Shown here piece after piece: positions 1-7,009 of a stretch of DNA of 44,660 bases. How positions within the stretch are numbered: the stretch's first letter is position 1; the number at the start of each line of letters is the position of its first letter. The position numbers were made by a program, and so were the translations under genes. The notes beneath the pieces were generated by a model. That model saw only the letters and a program-made list of their open reading frames with translations, was not told where the DNA came from and made no database searches. The DNA comes from Methanomassiliicoccales archaeon (GTDB lineage: Archaea > Thermoplasmatota > Thermoplasmata > Methanomassiliicoccales > UBA472). The stretch is from assembly GCA_028679935.1 (NCBI GenBank), contig JAJRAL010000151.1:1-44660 (forward strand), given 5' to 3'.

Positions 1-54
1 CGAAGCGCCCTGGAGAAGAAGGGGGTAAGGGGTTTGATCGGCCCGATCGGTCGT

Positions 55-399
55 TTACGCCTGGAGGCAGGCGCAGGTGCAGTTGCCGCCCGGGTAATAG
101 GGGCACGTGTCGAAGCCTTGGGGACCGTTGCCCTGCCCCATGCCCTGGGCGTTCGCGCCCGAGCCATAGCCGTTCATCATGCCCGTGCCCTGCCCCGTCA
201 TTCCGCAGGCCCCGTGCGGGCCGTAGCCGTTCATCATCCCGCCCTGCGTCATCATGCCGTTGCCGCCCATGCCGCCGTGCGTTCCCATCCCCGCTCCCGA
301 GCTAGACGCGCTCGGTGACGCGGCGACGACCGCTCCGGCGAACAGGCCGACGGCGACGATGCCGACAAGGGCGACGACGCCCAATGATTTCATGTTCAT
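55..399 (-). CDS. Secreted Met/Gly/Cys-rich small protein, possible metal binder
   Basis: A 114-residue protein of no family I recognise. Residues 1-27 form a typical signal peptide: a basic start, a hydrophobic core and an AVVAA cleavage region. The mature part is low-complexity Gly/Ser/Asn/Gln with ten methionines, many as GMM or GMG, and two histidines. MMNGYG occurs twice about 20 residues apart. The C-terminus carries a Cys cluster with one upstream Cys and then a C-x-C-x-C run. Met/His/Cys-rich exported proteins often bind Cu(I) or Ag(I), so extracytoplasmic metal binding is my inference. The ATG at 399 is preceded by GAGGCG at good spacing. The gene lies downstream, on the same strand, of a membrane winged-helix regulator whose outside loop is also Met/His-containing, and its own promoter region holds a repeat array. 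The gene is certain in outline; its function is not. Confidence 0.75.
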   Translation of the reverse strand: MNMKSLGVVALVGIVAVGLFAGAVVAASPSASSSGAGMGTHGGMGGNGMMTQGGMMNGYGPHGACGMTGQGTGMMNGYGSGANAQGMGQGNGPQGFDTCPYYPGGNCTCACLQA

Positions 400-456
400 G
401 TCTTTCGCCTCTGCCGAGGACCCGTTTTCCGTCCCCGGACGCTGTCGATTCAGCGC

Positions 457-515
457 TGAAAAGACAGATAATGATGAGCGTGAAAAGCGGTGAAAAGTGC
501 CTGAAAAGTGAAAAA
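457..515. repeat. Phased TGAAAAG heptamer array, candidate operator
   Basis: TGAAAAG occurs at 457-463, 481-487, 491-497 and 502-508, and TGAAAAA at 509-515. The three central copies are spaced 10 and 11 bp, one helical turn, so they would face the same side of the DNA. The array brackets the likely TATA element of the Met-rich protein gene (minus strand). Phased short direct repeats around a promoter suggest cooperative binding of a regulator; the wHTH protein encoded just upstream is the obvious candidate, by inference only. Confidence 0.55.
464..473 (-). promoter_or_regulatory. TATA-like element for the Met-rich secreted protein
   Basis: On the minus strand an AT-rich CATTATCT stretch would place a transcription start near 442, giving a leader of about 40 nt that contains the GAGGCG ribosome site. 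The element is weak in sequence but it is the only AT-rich candidate in the gap. Confidence 0.4.
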
Positions 516-518
516 TGG

Positions 519-1076
519 CTATGGTGGACCCTTATTGCCCGTGGTTGTCGAGATTCGGTTCGTGACCCCGTACCGCTCCTTCTTCACGAGACCCTTCTCG
601 ACGAGCCGGTCGATGGTTCGCGATACTTTCGCATCGGACATCTTCGTGCGGGCGATGATGTCCTTCTGCAGCGCGACCCCGCCCGAGTCGGCGATCGTCT
701 TGTAGAGCACGCGCTCGTCTCCGGACAAGAGGCGGAGGACGAGCTCGTCGCGGGCCTGTTCCTCCTCGACTGTCGTGCTAGCCTCATTTGGCTCGAGCTG
801 AAGATCGGGCCCTTTCGGAACAGGTGGAGGCGCCTGCGCGAGGACGGGATGATCGCTCGGGGAGACGGTGACGCTCTCCTCCTTGACGAACAGGAGGACG
901 ATGCCGACGACCGTCATGACTATCCCAGCAACTATCAGGAGCAGGTTCGTCGTGGAATAGCTGGCTGTCCCTCCGCCCATCATGCCGAAGTGTCCAGAGG
1001 GGGCCAGGACTCCCACTATCAGAAGCACGGCCCCGATTGCGATGAGGACTACGGCTAGGGCTCTGGAGGTTCTCAT
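519..1076 (-). CDS. Membrane-bound winged-helix transcription regulator
   Basis: A 185-residue protein with two N-terminal membrane helices (about residues 7-26 and 47-65), a short loop between them containing GHFGMMGGG, a charged linker, and a C-terminal winged helix-turn-helix (about residues 108-178). The pattern resembles archaeal membrane-anchored MarR-like regulators (DUF7343 type). With N-in topology the 20-residue loop is outside the cell and offers one His and two Met, while the DNA-binding domain is cytoplasmic. This layout would suit a one-component sensor of an external ligand such as a soft metal; that is inference. Downstream on the same strand is the secreted Met-rich protein, and the TGAAAAG array lies between the two genes. 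Start is ATG 1076. Confidence 0.8.
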   Translation of the reverse strand: MRTSRALAVVLIAIGAVLLIVGVLAPSGHFGMMGGGTASYSTTNLLLIVAGIVMTVVGIVLLFVKEESVTVSPSDHPVLAQAPPPVPKGPDLQLEPNEASTTVEEEQARDELVLRLLSGDERVLYKTIADSGGVALQKDIIARTKMSDAKVSRTIDRLVEKGLVKKERYGVTNRISTTTGNKGPP

Positions 1077-1103
1077 GCACTACCCGATTGACATCTGCAT
1101 CTG

Positions 1104-1109
1104 CATATT
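1104..1109 (-). promoter_or_regulatory. Weak TATA-like element for the membrane regulator
   Basis: AATATG on the minus strand lies about 30 nt upstream of the ATG at 1076, so the transcript would be nearly leaderless. Position is right; sequence match is modest. Confidence 0.3.
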
Positions 1110-1141
1110 CCTATCGCTGTCGGAACCGTATGAGGGCGCGT

Positions 1142-2833
1142 TCAGTCGCAGACCCACTTGCAGCCGCCTCTGACGATCTCAGAGCTCATCTTGCCGGCCG
1201 GGACCATCGGTAGGACGTCCTCCTCAGGATCCGTAATGACGTCCACCAGGAACGGAACGTCCGAATTCAGCCCTTTCTGGAATGCTTCCCTGAGCTCCGA
1301 CGGCTTCTCCACCCTGACGCCATCGGCGCCGAACGCCTTGGCCAGGGCGACGAAGTCGGGGTTGCCGCGCAGCGAGGTCGCGGAATAGCGCTTGTTCCAG
1401 AACAGCTTCTGCCACTGCTTCACCATGCCGAGCCAGCCGTTGTTCATCACAACGACCATCACAGGTAGCTCCTCGTTCACTGCCGTGGCGAACTCGTGGA
1501 ACACCATCTGGATGCTCCCGTCGCCGGCGATGTCGATTACCGGCTTGTCGCGGAAGGCGATCTTCGCCCCGATCGCTGCCGGGAACCCGAATCCCATAGT
1601 GCCGAAGCCACCGGAGGTGATGAACTGCCTTGGGTGCCTCACCTTCAGGAAGTGCGAGGCCCACATCTGGTTCTGACCGACCTCGGTCGTGATGATCGTG
1701 TCATCGGTGAGGATCTTCGATAGCTCGTAGATCACCTTCTGCGGCTTGACCGGCACAGAATTGATGTCGATGTCACAGTGGCATCCGTCGCGTAGGGCCT
1801 TGACCCTTTTCGCCCACGGCGTATCCGGCCTGCCCTTCCCGACGCCCTTGATCAGCTGTTGCAGACCCTTTTTCGCGTCGCCGACCAGGCGCACCTTCGT
1901 CCGTGGATTCTTGCCCGCCTCGATCGAGTCGATATCTAGATGGATGATCTTCGTGGTCATGGGGATCTCGTTCGCGTGGGGGATGGTGCGATCGGAGAAC
2001 CTCGTGCCTATGGCCAGGATCACGTCCGATTCGAGCAGCGCCCTCCGCGCCGGCTCCTTGCCGTGCATGCCCATGATGCCCATGCAGAGCGGATGCTCTT
2101 CCGGAATGATGCCCTTCCCCATGACCGTCGTGATAACCGGGGCGACGAGAAGCTCGGCGAGCTTGGCGACCTCCGGACCAGCGTTGGACCAAATCGCTCC
2201 TCCGCCCACTAGCAGCGATGGCCTTTCCGAGTTCAGGAGCGTCCTGATCGCTTCGAGCATGCCGCTGAAGTCCTCGGCGGGACTCGGCACTGGGTACTCC
2301 AGGTCCATCAGCTTCTCCGGCACGTCGCCGTTCATCACGTCCATCGGAAGATCGACGTGCACCGGACCCATGCGCCCGGTCTTGGCGATGTTCATCCCAC
2401 GCTTGATCGCCTCAGGCACATCCTTGGGGTCGAGCACCCTGAAGTTGTGCTTCGTGATCGGCATCATCAGGCTGAAGGTGTCCGCTTCCTGGAATCCAGC
2501 CGTCCCGATGAGATGCGTCGCCACCTGACCCGTCAGCACGAGCATCGGGGACGAGTCGGCGTAGGCCGTCGCCACTCCCGTGACGAGGTTCGTCGAGCCG
2601 GGGCCGGATGTCGCCATGCACACGCCTGGTCTTCCTGTCGCCCTGGCGTATCCGTCGGCCATGTGCGCCGCGCACTGCTCATGCCTCACTAGCACGTGGT
2701 GTATGCTCGAGTCCAAGAGGTCGTTGTAGATCGGGATGACGACGCCGCCGGGATAACCGAACATTACCTCTACACCTTCCCGTTCCAGCAACGCGAGCAG
2801 AGCCTTCGAGCCTTTCAAGAGCCGCACCTCCAC
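1142..2833 (-). CDS. ilvB: Acetolactate synthase large (catalytic) subunit
   Basis: A 563-residue ThDP enzyme that condenses two pyruvates, or pyruvate plus 2-oxobutyrate, in the first common step of valine, leucine and isoleucine synthesis. The N-terminal Pyr domain carries RHEQCAAHMADGYARATG with the catalytic Glu. The middle domain has the FAD-binding-type fold region, and the C-terminal PP domain has the ThDP motif GDGSIQM ending in MNNGWLGM about 30 residues on. Length is normal. The start is GTG 2833 (reads MEVRLLKG) with GAAGGA upstream. No ilvN regulatory subunit, ilvC or ilvD is adjacent, so the rest of the pathway lies elsewhere. The gene is preceded by a leader of about 115 nt with a Val/Leu-rich short ORF and a stem-loop, which suggests attenuation-type control. 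Confidence 0.96.
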   Translation of the reverse strand: MEVRLLKGSKALLALLEREGVEVMFGYPGGVVIPIYNDLLDSSIHHVLVRHEQCAAHMADGYARATGRPGVCMATSGPGSTNLVTGVATAYADSSPMLVLTGQVATHLIGTAGFQEADTFSLMMPITKHNFRVLDPKDVPEAIKRGMNIAKTGRMGPVHVDLPMDVMNGDVPEKLMDLEYPVPSPAEDFSGMLEAIRTLLNSERPSLLVGGGAIWSNAGPEVAKLAELLVAPVITTVMGKGIIPEEHPLCMGIMGMHGKEPARRALLESDVILAIGTRFSDRTIPHANEIPMTTKIIHLDIDSIEAGKNPRTKVRLVGDAKKGLQQLIKGVGKGRPDTPWAKRVKALRDGCHCDIDINSVPVKPQKVIYELSKILTDDTIITTEVGQNQMWASHFLKVRHPRQFITSGGFGTMGFGFPAAIGAKIAFRDKPVIDIAGDGSIQMVFHEFATAVNEELPVMVVVMNNGWLGMVKQWQKLFWNKRYSATSLRGNPDFVALAKAFGADGVRVEKPSELREAFQKGLNSDVPFLVDVITDPEEDVLPMVPAGKMSSEIVRGGCKWVCD

Positions 2834-2850
2834 AAATTCCTTCGATGCTT

Positions 2851-2877
2851 GAGGACACCCCTAAGGAGGATGTCCTC
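2851..2877 (-). promoter_or_regulatory. Stem-loop in the ilvB leader
   Basis: An inverted repeat with 10-bp arms (GAGGACACCC and GGATGTCCTC on the plus strand, one G-U type pair) and a 7-nt loop lies 18 nt upstream of the ilvB start. In the transcript its 5-prime arm begins with the G of the stop codon of the leader ORF. No U-run follows, so it is not a classic intrinsic terminator. The loop-side CCUCC could alternatively pair with GGAGG at the ilvB start. Confidence 0.6.
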
Positions 2878-2948
2878 TAACCCAGAACGACGACCACCGT
2901 GCCCAACAAAACCGCAGGTTGGACCGAGCACGTGATATGGGTTAGCAC
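2877..2948 (-). CDS. Putative branched-chain-rich leader peptide of ilvB
   Basis: A 23-codon ORF starting GTG 2948 and ending TAG 2879-2877. The product ends AVLLGTVVVVLG, with four consecutive Val codons at 2897-2886, and 11 of its 23 residues, not counting the start GTG, are Val, Leu or Ile. The TATA box at 2971-2978 is centred about 26-27 nt upstream of the GTG, so the message would begin at the start codon (leaderless translation). The stop codon abuts the stem-loop at 2851-2877. In bacteria, ilv leader peptides with Val/Leu runs control attenuation; that this short ORF does so in an archaeon is inference. It could also be a chance hydrophobic ORF. Confidence 0.5.
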   Translation of the reverse strand: MLTHITCSVQPAVLLGTVVVVLG

Positions 2949-2970
2949 GGCACCGCAGATGGACGGGCCG

Positions 2971-2978
2971 ATATATAA
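2971..2978 (-). promoter_or_regulatory. TATA box of the ilvB transcript (possibly bidirectional)
   Basis: TTATATAT on the minus strand is a strong archaeal TATA box that places the ilvB transcription start near 2948. The sequence is nearly symmetric and reads ATATATAA on the plus strand, so it may also serve the divergent GrpB-like gene with a start near 3001. Confidence 0.7.
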
Positions 2979-3085
2979 CCGTTCGCCAGCGCACGCGTTC
3001 CCTTTCTAGAGTATCTCGGTAGCGCCTTTCCGAGTTCGACAAGGTTGAAGCATCCGACGGCTCCTCAGCTACTCAGGAGTGCCAA

Positions 3086-3610
3086 GTGAACGACGAGATC
3101 TCGATCATCGACTATGACCCCGCGTGGGCGGACGTATACGTGGAGGAGTCTAGTCGAATCCTGAAGGCTCTTCGAGGCCGGGTGTGGGATATCCAGCACA
3201 TTGGGAGCACCGCGGTTCTAGGTCTCGCTGCGAAGCCGATCATCGACATAATGGTCGCGATGGATGATATCGTGGCGAGCCGGGATGTGATCATCGGCGA
3301 GGTCGCCCCGCTCGGCTACTCGAATGAGCCGCATGCGGACGACTCAGAGCGCCTGTTCTTTAGGAAAGGAATGCCTCGTACTCACCATCTGCACGTCGTA
3401 CGGTTCCGCTCCTGGGAGTACTGGAGGCACATCATGTTCCGCGACTTCCTGATCGACCATCCGATTTCAGCGGAGGAGTACGAGTGCCTGAAGTACGTGC
3501 TCGCCGAACGGTATCGGACGGACCGGGAAGCATACGTTGATGGGAAGGAATCATTCGTCGAGGGCGTGCTAAAGCGCGCCGTCAAGGAGCGTGTGATAGT
3601 CCCCAGGTGA
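3086..3610 (+). CDS. GrpB/UPF0157 family protein (nucleotidyltransferase-like fold)
   Basis: A 174-residue protein matching the GrpB/UPF0157 family along its whole length. It opens with ISIIDYDPAWADVY, then has IQHIGSTAV followed by AKPIIDIMVAM, which is the GS-x9-D-x-D-like nucleotidyltransferase-fold motif of the family, and later THHLHVVRF and FRDFLIDHP. The substrate is unknown; family members are often encoded near aminoglycoside-type or housekeeping genes without a proven role. GTG 3086 is chosen because CAGGAGTG lies just upstream. The gene is followed after 12 nt by a methyltransferase gene on the same strand, so the two are probably cotranscribed. Confidence 0.88.
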   Translation: MNDEISIIDYDPAWADVYVEESSRILKALRGRVWDIQHIGSTAVLGLAAKPIIDIMVAMDDIVASRDVIIGEVAPLGYSNEPHADDSERLFFRKGMPRTHHLHVVRFRSWEYWRHIMFRDFLIDHPISAEEYECLKYVLAERYRTDREAYVDGKESFVEGVLKRAVKERVIVPR

Positions 3611-3622
3611 TGGTGGCAAGCG

Positions 3623-4396
3623 ATGGTCGACTCCAAGTTGCAGGCGGAAATGGTGAGGGAATCGTTCGAACCGCTGGCCGACTACTACGCACGGAGCAAG
3701 GCGCACACCGACAGAGATAGCCTCGAGCGGCTCAGGATGCTGGTTGAGACTGGACCAGCCAAGACCGTTCTGGACGTCGCGACCGGCCCAGGGCACACGG
3801 CGATGCATCTCGCTCCTCACGTCGGTCGCGTCGTTGGGCTGGACCTGACCCGTCCGATGTTGCTGAAGGCAGCCGAGCTCTCTTCTTCGAGGAGCATCGG
3901 GAATCTCGACCTCGTTCAGGGGAACGTTTACTCACTGCCATTCGGTGACGAGACCTTCGACATCGTCACCTGCAGGAGGGCGCCGCATCATTTCCCCGAC
4001 CTGCTTGGAGCGGTGAGGTCGATGAAGAGGGTCATCAAGCGGGGCGGGGTGATGGTCATCGACGACCGGAGCGTGCCCGAGGACGATTTCACCGACCGGA
4101 CGATGAACGAACTCGACGTCCTACACGATCGCTCTCATGTGCGGGATTATCGACCGTCGGAATGGAGGTCCGTGATGGGCGAGGCAGGACTGATCGTCGA
4201 GGGGCTGGAGACGTTCAGCAGGGTCTGGCCTCTCTCATCGCTCACCGATACCGCAGCGCTGGAGGACAGGACGGAGATCGAGAGGCGGGTACGCTCGCTG
4301 GACGATGCGGAGAGGAAGCGGATGGGAGTGTGTGAGATCGAGGGGGTCCTCCAGATCAGGCACTGGTACGTCGTTGTGAAGGCCCGCAGGCTCTGA
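3623..4396 (+). CDS. Class I SAM-dependent methyltransferase
   Basis: A 257-residue Rossmann methyltransferase of the UbiE/Methyltransf_11 type. Motif I is VLDVATGPGHTAMHLA (about residues 49-64). The acidic end of strand 2 is VVGLDLT, and motif II/III contains GNVYSLPFGDETFDIVTCRRAPHH, where a small-molecule methylase usually has the substrate-facing His. The C-terminal third is helical and divergent. It lies between GrpB-like and UbiA genes on the same strand with small gaps. The UbiA neighbour raises the idea of methylation of a quinone or isoprenoid product, but the substrate cannot be read from the sequence. ATG 3623 has GGTGATGG upstream. Confidence 0.88.
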   Translation: MVDSKLQAEMVRESFEPLADYYARSKAHTDRDSLERLRMLVETGPAKTVLDVATGPGHTAMHLAPHVGRVVGLDLTRPMLLKAAELSSSRSIGNLDLVQGNVYSLPFGDETFDIVTCRRAPHHFPDLLGAVRSMKRVIKRGGVMVIDDRSVPEDDFTDRTMNELDVLHDRSHVRDYRPSEWRSVMGEAGLIVEGLETFSRVWPLSSLTDTAALEDRTEIERRVRSLDDAERKRMGVCEIEGVLQIRHWYVVVKARRL

Positions 4397-4456
4397 GGTC
4401 GCCGCGTGAGAAAGGTTATCTTCTCCGGTCGCATCAGCGGCTCCGAAGGTGATGGC

Positions 4457-5413
4457 GTGGAGGGCCAATCCTACTCCCTTGGATACCGGATCAAGAACGT
4501 GCTCAGGGTCGCCTACACCCTGCCATTCGTGATAGCCTCGGTCGTCGGGGTCGCGTTCGCTCTAACGCAGAAGTCGGACTGGCTTCTCGCGTTCCTGATC
4601 CCGCTCGACGTCTTCTTCCTCGCGCTGTTTGTCAATATCAGCAATGACTACTTCGACCACCGGAGCGGCACGGACAAGGTCCGCTTCTCGATGATCGACA
4701 AGGCGTTCGACGCGGGCCAGGCCGGGAAGATATCGCAGAAGATCTACTGGCAGGGCAACTCATTCGACCGGGGGCTGATCAGTGACCGCGGCGGGAAGAT
4801 GCTGATCACTGGCATAGCTATCGCGGCGGGCCTCATCGCCATTCCGATCATCCTCTCCGGCGGCATCCTGGTAATCATCATGGGCGCGATCGCATTCGGC
4901 CTATCGTACTTCTACTCGGCTCCCCCTCTCATCCTCGGTTCTCGCGGTCTCGGGGAGTTCGACGTCGGTCTGTCGTTCGCCCTGATCGCGTTCTTCTCGT
5001 ATTACGTGATGGCGACGCAGTTCAGCTGGACGATGGTACTCATCGCGACGGCGGTCGGCATCAGCGTGGCGATGATGCGTGTGGTCGACGAGATGTCAGG
5101 GATGGAGGCGCACAAGATCGCGGGGGAAAAGGATCTGGTGGTCCGCCTCGGCATCGACGGGGCGACGAGGCTGCTAATCGTCGCCTATGCCATCATGTAC
5201 GTCCTCGCGGCAGTGCTGACATTCATCAATCTCACCTTCATCCTGCTATTCCTGACTGTTCCGCTCGCCTACCGCGCGATCAAGCCTCTAAGGAAGAAAG
5301 TGGGCGAGTTCTGGATCGTCGAGCCGGTCGTACAAGTGTTCGGTCTTGCCTTGGCCCAGATGCTCCTGGTCATCGTTGCTTTGATACTGCAAACCGTCCT
5401 GACATCTGTCTGA
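4457..5413 (+). CDS. UbiA-family prenyltransferase with degenerate second Asp motif
   Basis: An integral membrane prenyltransferase of the UbiA/MenA superfamily with about eight to nine hydrophobic helices. The first metal-diphosphate motif NDYFDHRSGTD is intact (N-x3-D-x3-D pattern). The second motif aligns as DEMSGMEAHKIAGEK, where the usual two aspartates are Gly and His, an unusual change. UbiA enzymes join a polyprenyl chain to quinone precursors, haem or glycerol phosphate; which one is not readable here. I prefer GTG 4457 because GGTGAT precedes it by 3 nt, the same arrangement as at 6387, and TTATCTT at 4415-4421 would be its TATA; GTG 4406 with GAGGT upstream is an in-frame alternative giving 335 residues. 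The 3-prime end overlaps the convergent radical SAM gene by 44 nt. Confidence 0.88.
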   Translation: MEGQSYSLGYRIKNVLRVAYTLPFVIASVVGVAFALTQKSDWLLAFLIPLDVFFLALFVNISNDYFDHRSGTDKVRFSMIDKAFDAGQAGKISQKIYWQGNSFDRGLISDRGGKMLITGIAIAAGLIAIPIILSGGILVIIMGAIAFGLSYFYSAPPLILGSRGLGEFDVGLSFALIAFFSYYVMATQFSWTMVLIATAVGISVAMMRVVDEMSGMEAHKIAGEKDLVVRLGIDGATRLLIVAYAIMYVLAAVLTFINLTFILLFLTVPLAYRAIKPLRKKVGEFWIVEPVVQVFGLALAQMLLVIVALILQTVLTSV

Positions 5414-6302
5414 TCGTTGAGACCGAGCCTTTCGTTATCAGCCGGTACTCGCGAACGGCGTCAAAACCGCACTCCTTGCACGCCGCCGTCTTCTCCGCCG
5501 GGCATCCGTGGTAGTGCGACCTGTCTGGAAGAATGAAATCGGAGACCCAGTAAGGACAGAGCTCGGTGTAGTCCTCGATCAGCATCTCCCTCAGCGCCTT
5601 GGTCGTGTTCAGAATCGGCAGTCCCTCCTTCTTGAGCCTGAGGGCGAGGTCGACGACCCCCCTCTTCTCTTCAAGGGTGAGGGCGATCTCCCTCGGCGGC
5701 GGGGTGATGAAGTTGAGCATGATGCCGCGGATGCGCTTGTTCGCCGCCGCGATCCGGACGGTCTCCTCGACCCTGGCCAGGTTTTGTCTCATGACGACCA
5801 TGTTGGCGAAGACGTTCGGGTGCTTGATCTTCTCCAGGTTCGCCATAAGCGCATCGAACGCCCCGGCGCAGCGAATCTCGTCGTGCACCTCCCTCGGCCC
5901 GTCCAGGCTGACGGAGATGACGTCGCTCTCCTCGTAGATGACGTTCGTCCCGTTGGTCGTGTAGCCGATGACGAAATAACCTATCTCACGGCCGGCCTTG
6001 ATCAGGTCGCGAAGGTCCTTGTCACCGTCCTTCCACATGGTCGGCTCTCCACCTTCGAAGAACAGGATGCGGCAGCCCTTCCCGAAGTGCTCTTTCATCT
6101 CTTCCACCGCCGCCGCGAAGGGAATCTTGTGGGGTGGGGGGAGATTGTCGAGGTTCGCGACGATGGCACAGTGCTTGCAGCGCAGGTTGCAGTCGTAGTT
6201 GATGATCATCGTGTTGACCAATGGTCGCTTGTCGCCGAGCTTCGACCTGAGGAGCCAGCCACCGTAGAAGGCCATCTGCCGCACCGACATCAGCCTGCTC
6301 AT
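5370..6302 (-). CDS. Radical SAM protein, substrate unknown
   Basis: A 310-residue radical SAM enzyme. The cluster motif C38-NLR-C42-KH-C45 binds the 4Fe-4S that cleaves SAM; FFEGGEPTMW is the GGEP SAM-contact motif; TTNGTN and SVSLDGP follow in the usual barrel order. After the barrel there is a Cys-containing tail (about residues 240-290, including CPYW, HGCPAEK and ACKECGF) that may bind an auxiliary Fe-S cluster or zinc. The overall shape recalls the MoaA/HpnH-like branch, but no named subfamily is certain. ATG 6302 is about 26 nt from a TATA box at 6325-6332, giving a leaderless message. The gene is convergent with, and overlaps, the UbiA gene. Confidence 0.88.
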   Translation of the reverse strand: MSRLMSVRQMAFYGGWLLRSKLGDKRPLVNTMIINYDCNLRCKHCAIVANLDNLPPPHKIPFAAAVEEMKEHFGKGCRILFFEGGEPTMWKDGDKDLRDLIKAGREIGYFVIGYTTNGTNVIYEESDVISVSLDGPREVHDEIRCAGAFDALMANLEKIKHPNVFANMVVMRQNLARVEETVRIAAANKRIRGIMLNFITPPPREIALTLEEKRGVVDLALRLKKEGLPILNTTKALREMLIEDYTELCPYWVSDFILPDRSHYHGCPAEKTAACKECGFDAVREYRLITKGSVSTIRQMSGRFAVSKQR

Positions 6303-6324
6303 CCCCTATCGCAACATCCCCGGG

Positions 6325-6332
6325 ATATTTAA
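6325..6332. promoter_or_regulatory. Bidirectional TATA box between radical SAM and GyrI-like genes
   Basis: ATATTTAA reads TTAAATAT on the other strand. Its centre is about 26 nt from the radical SAM ATG (6302), and on the plus strand it predicts a start near 6354. That falls downstream of the ATG at 6336 and so argues for a later start of the GyrI-like gene. Confidence 0.6.
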
Positions 6333-6386
6333 CGCATGGGGGCAGATGACTTATCCATCCCTGCCAATTCATTTCTCGGTGATTCG

Positions 6387-6992
6387 GTGGTATTGGACTG
6401 GAGGAAGGAATTGAAGGAACTTTACCTGCCGTCGAGCAAGGAGGTATCCGTGGTCGACGTGCCGAAGATGAAGTTCCTGATGATCGACGGCGAAGGCGAC
6501 CCGAACCAGGGCTCGTTGCAGGGGAGCTTCGAGGCGCTATTCCCCATGGCGTATGGCCTGAAGTTCATGATCAAGAAGAAGGACGCGAAGAAGGATTTCA
6601 AGGTGTATCCGCCAGAAGGGCTGTGGTGGAACAAGGACGACGGGAGCTTCGATTCCGGGCCGGGGCACAAGTGGAAATGGACGTTGATGGTGGCCCAGCC
6701 GGATTTCGTGACCGAGAAGATGGTCGAGGAGGTCCGAGCGCAGGCGATGAAGAAGAAGGACAACCCGCTCCTGGCGAAGGTGCGCCTCGAGGAGTTCAAG
6801 GAGGGGAAGGCGGCGCAGATCATGCATATCGGTCCGTACGACAAGGAGGGGCCGAACATCGAGAAGGTCCACAAGGTAATCCTCTCGCTGGGGAAGAAGC
6901 CCAACGGCAAGCACCACGAGATCTACATGAGCGATATGAGGAAGACGCCGCCGGAGAAGTGGAAGACGGTCATCAGGCAACCCTTCCGCTGA
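6387..6992 (+). CDS. GyrI-like small-molecule-binding domain protein
   Basis: A stand-alone GyrI-like/SOUL-fold protein of about 200 residues. It shows KMKFLMIDGEGDPN near the N-terminus, KWKWTLMVAQPDFVT in the middle, and the family signature AAQIMHIGPYDKEGPNIEKVHK near the C-terminus, followed by HHEIYMSD. This family binds amphipathic small molecules; some stand-alone members hydrolyse cyclopropanoid genotoxins or act as drug sinks, and no DNA-binding domain is attached here. I place the start at GTG 6387, with GGTGAT 3 nt upstream, because the ATG at 6336 lies upstream of the predicted transcription start. TTG 6393 is also possible. It is a single gene between divergent and independent neighbours. 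Confidence 0.88.
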   Translation: MVLDWRKELKELYLPSSKEVSVVDVPKMKFLMIDGEGDPNQGSLQGSFEALFPMAYGLKFMIKKKDAKKDFKVYPPEGLWWNKDDGSFDSGPGHKWKWTLMVAQPDFVTEKMVEEVRAQAMKKKDNPLLAKVRLEEFKEGKAAQIMHIGPYDKEGPNIEKVHKVILSLGKKPNGKHHEIYMSDMRKTPPEKWKTVIRQPFR

Positions 6993-7009
6993 GACGGACC
7001 CCTTCGCCT

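Noticed and set aside
36..47. GATCGG-type palindrome after the Met-rich protein gene
   Set aside because: Very short and G+C-rich without a T-run; not enough for a terminator call.
2815..3042. A 75-codon minus-strand ORF across the ilvB promoter
   Set aside because: It spans the TATA box and overlaps the ilvB start in another frame; Arg-rich composition and no ribosome site.
6336..6386. ATG 6336 as start of the GyrI-like protein
   Set aside because: It lies only 4 nt after the TATA box and upstream of the predicted transcription start; GTG 6387 with GGTGAT fits better.
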